Assembly: GCA_041287635.1 (NCBI GenBank) | Contig: JBGGNG010000109.1 | Coordinates: 1-20,634 of the forward strand | Source: JAOUEA01 sp041287635 | Lineage (GTDB): Bacteria; Actinomycetota; UBA4738; HRBIN12 | Direction: 5' to 3' | DNA: 20,634 nt | Shown: piece by piece, positions 19,660 to 20,634 of the stretch | Layout of the letters: each line of letters starts with the position of its first letter | Numbering within the stretch: position 1 is the stretch's first letter | Notes under the pieces: generated by a model | The model's database searches: none | Told to the model about the DNA's origin: nothing | The model's input: the letters and a program-made list of their open reading frames with translations, nothing else | Program-made: the position numbers and the translations under genes

Positions 19660-20634
19660 ATGGGTGAGGACGGAGAGCGGATCGACAGCGGTGACGAGCA
19701 CGTCGAACTGCCGCCCCCCGGCGAACGGCCGATCAAGCGCCGCGGCCCGGTGGTCTCACGTCGCGCGGCCCTCGGCATGATGGTCGGCGGCGCAGCGGTG
19801 GGCGTGGTCGGCGCTCGCGTGGGCTTCGGCTCGTCGAGCGGTGGCGATCTCAGCGGTATTGCGAACGCGCGCGGCCTCGATGGGGCACAAGCGGAGGCGG
19901 CGCTGAAGACGTACGTGCCCGGCGGCGAGTTCGACGAGTTCTTCATCATGTCGTCGGGCGGTCACTCGGGGAACGTCTACGTGATCGGCGTGCCGTCGAT
20001 GCGGATGCTCAAGGAGATCCCCGTCTTCACGCCGAACGCCTGGCAGGGCTACGGCTACGGCACCGACCAGGGCGACCTGGTGTTGGCCGAGGGCGCCGAC
20101 CCCGCGAAGAGCGAGGATCTTCGGTGGGGCGACACGCACCACCCGGCGATCTCGGAGACCGACGGCACCTACGACGGCCGCTTCCTCTACATCAACGACC
20201 GGGCCAACGGCCGCATCGCGATGGTCGACCTGCGCGACTTCAAGACGAAGCAGATCCTCGACATCGCGAATCTGCAGACGTCCCACGGCGGGTGCTTCGT
20301 CACCCCGAACACCGAGTACGTGCACATCTCCTCGATGACACCGTGCCCGGTCACCGAGAGCGGGTACGCGCCGCTGTCGCGGTACAAGGAGGACTTCCGC
20401 GGGTTCTCGACCTGGCTGCGCATCGACCAGGACACCGGCCGGTTCGTGATGGACGAGAGCTTCCAGATCGAGCTGCCGCCCTACACGCAGGACCTCGCGG
20501 ACGCCGGCAAGGGCGTGAGCGACGGCTACGCCTTCATCAACTCCTACAACGTGGAGATGTCGACCGGTGGCGTCGAGCAGGGCAAGCCGCCGCTCGAAGT
20601 CGGCGCCTCCCAGCTCGACTTCGACTACCTCCAC
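19660..20634 (+). CDS. nosZ: Nitrous-oxide reductase NosZ, 5' part (runs off the right edge)
   Basis: First 325 residues of NosZ, the multicopper enzyme that reduces N2O to N2 outside the cytoplasmic membrane. After a charged N-terminus comes VSRRAALGMMVGGAAVGVVGA (residues 32-52), a twin-arginine-like signal (Arg34-Arg35, with Ala in place of the usual Phe). The beta-propeller domain starts FDEFFIMSSGGHSGNVYVIGVPSM. The CuZ-site motif GDTHHPAIS has His160-His161 and a third ligand is at SHGG (His209). The 49-residue spacing equals that of His129/130 to His178 in Pseudomonas stutzeri NosZ. INDRANGRIAMVDLRDFKTKQIL and FVTPNTEYV also match; these and DTHHPA look like clade II. The remaining CuZ histidines and the CuA domain lie outside. 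ATG 19660 follows AAGGGGG. Confidence 0.95.
   Translation, partial: MGEDGERIDSGDEHVELPPPGERPIKRRGPVVSRRAALGMMVGGAAVGVVGARVGFGSSSGGDLSGIANARGLDGAQAEAALKTYVPGGEFDEFFIMSSGGHSGNVYVIGVPSMRMLKEIPVFTPNAWQGYGYGTDQGDLVLAEGADPAKSEDLRWGDTHHPAISETDGTYDGRFLYINDRANGRIAMVDLRDFKTKQILDIANLQTSHGGCFVTPNTEYVHISSMTPCPVTESGYAPLSRYKEDFRGFSTWLRIDQDTGRFVMDESFQIELPPYTQDLADAGKGVSDGYAFINSYNVEMSTGGVEQGKPPLEVGASQLDFDYLH

Overview
The window is G+C-rich (by eye near 70%), packed with genes (22 CDS, no gap over 300 bases) and most likely comes from a member of the Actinomycetota. The evidence is a DUF3052 protein, an actinobacterial-type protein O-mannosyltransferase beside rsmI, many GTG starts, and a set of genes whose start codon lies 6-7 nt behind a TANNNT -10 hexamer, the signature of leaderless transcripts. 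The class cannot be fixed from the sequence; a deep branch such as Acidimicrobiia or Thermoleophilia is only a guess. I see no tRNA, rRNA, CRISPR array, insertion sequence or phage gene.

Layout. 1-2102 (minus): 3'-truncated HerA/YjgR-type ATPase and rsmI. 2167-6252 (plus): DUF3052 protein, PMT-family mannosyltransferase and a CocE/NonD-type serine hydrolase, ended by a bidirectional terminator. 6432-7869 (minus): a YbaK-like editing-domain protein and a CPBP-family membrane protein. 7973-9193 (plus): a DAO-family FAD oxidoreductase. 9209-12784 (minus): an MFS carrier and an APH-like kinase, then a Lys/Ala-rich 18-residue-repeat protein, a stand-alone AsnC/RAM domain and a pirin. 12844-14714 (minus): two coupled PfkB-family sugar kinases. 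14796-15712 (plus): macrodomain and rhodanese. 15717-16154 (minus): PNPOx-like flavoprotein. 16177-18683 (plus): glycolate oxidase subunits GlcD and GlcE. 18740-19459 (plus): unrecognised two-helix membrane protein. 19660-end (plus): the 5' half of nosZ, nitrous-oxide reductase.

How the parts fit. Most of the window looks like accessory metabolism and housekeeping rather than one pathway. The clearest functional units are GlcD-GlcE (glycolate oxidation, with no GlcF in the window), the coupled sugar-kinase pair, and the nosZ locus, which begins here and runs off the right edge. The most interesting points are nosZ with a twin-arginine-like leader and a 5' region of competing RNA helices, a symmetric bidirectional leaderless promoter between the PNPOx gene and glcD whose two -10 elements share a TA, and an exact 18-residue (11+7) repeat protein.
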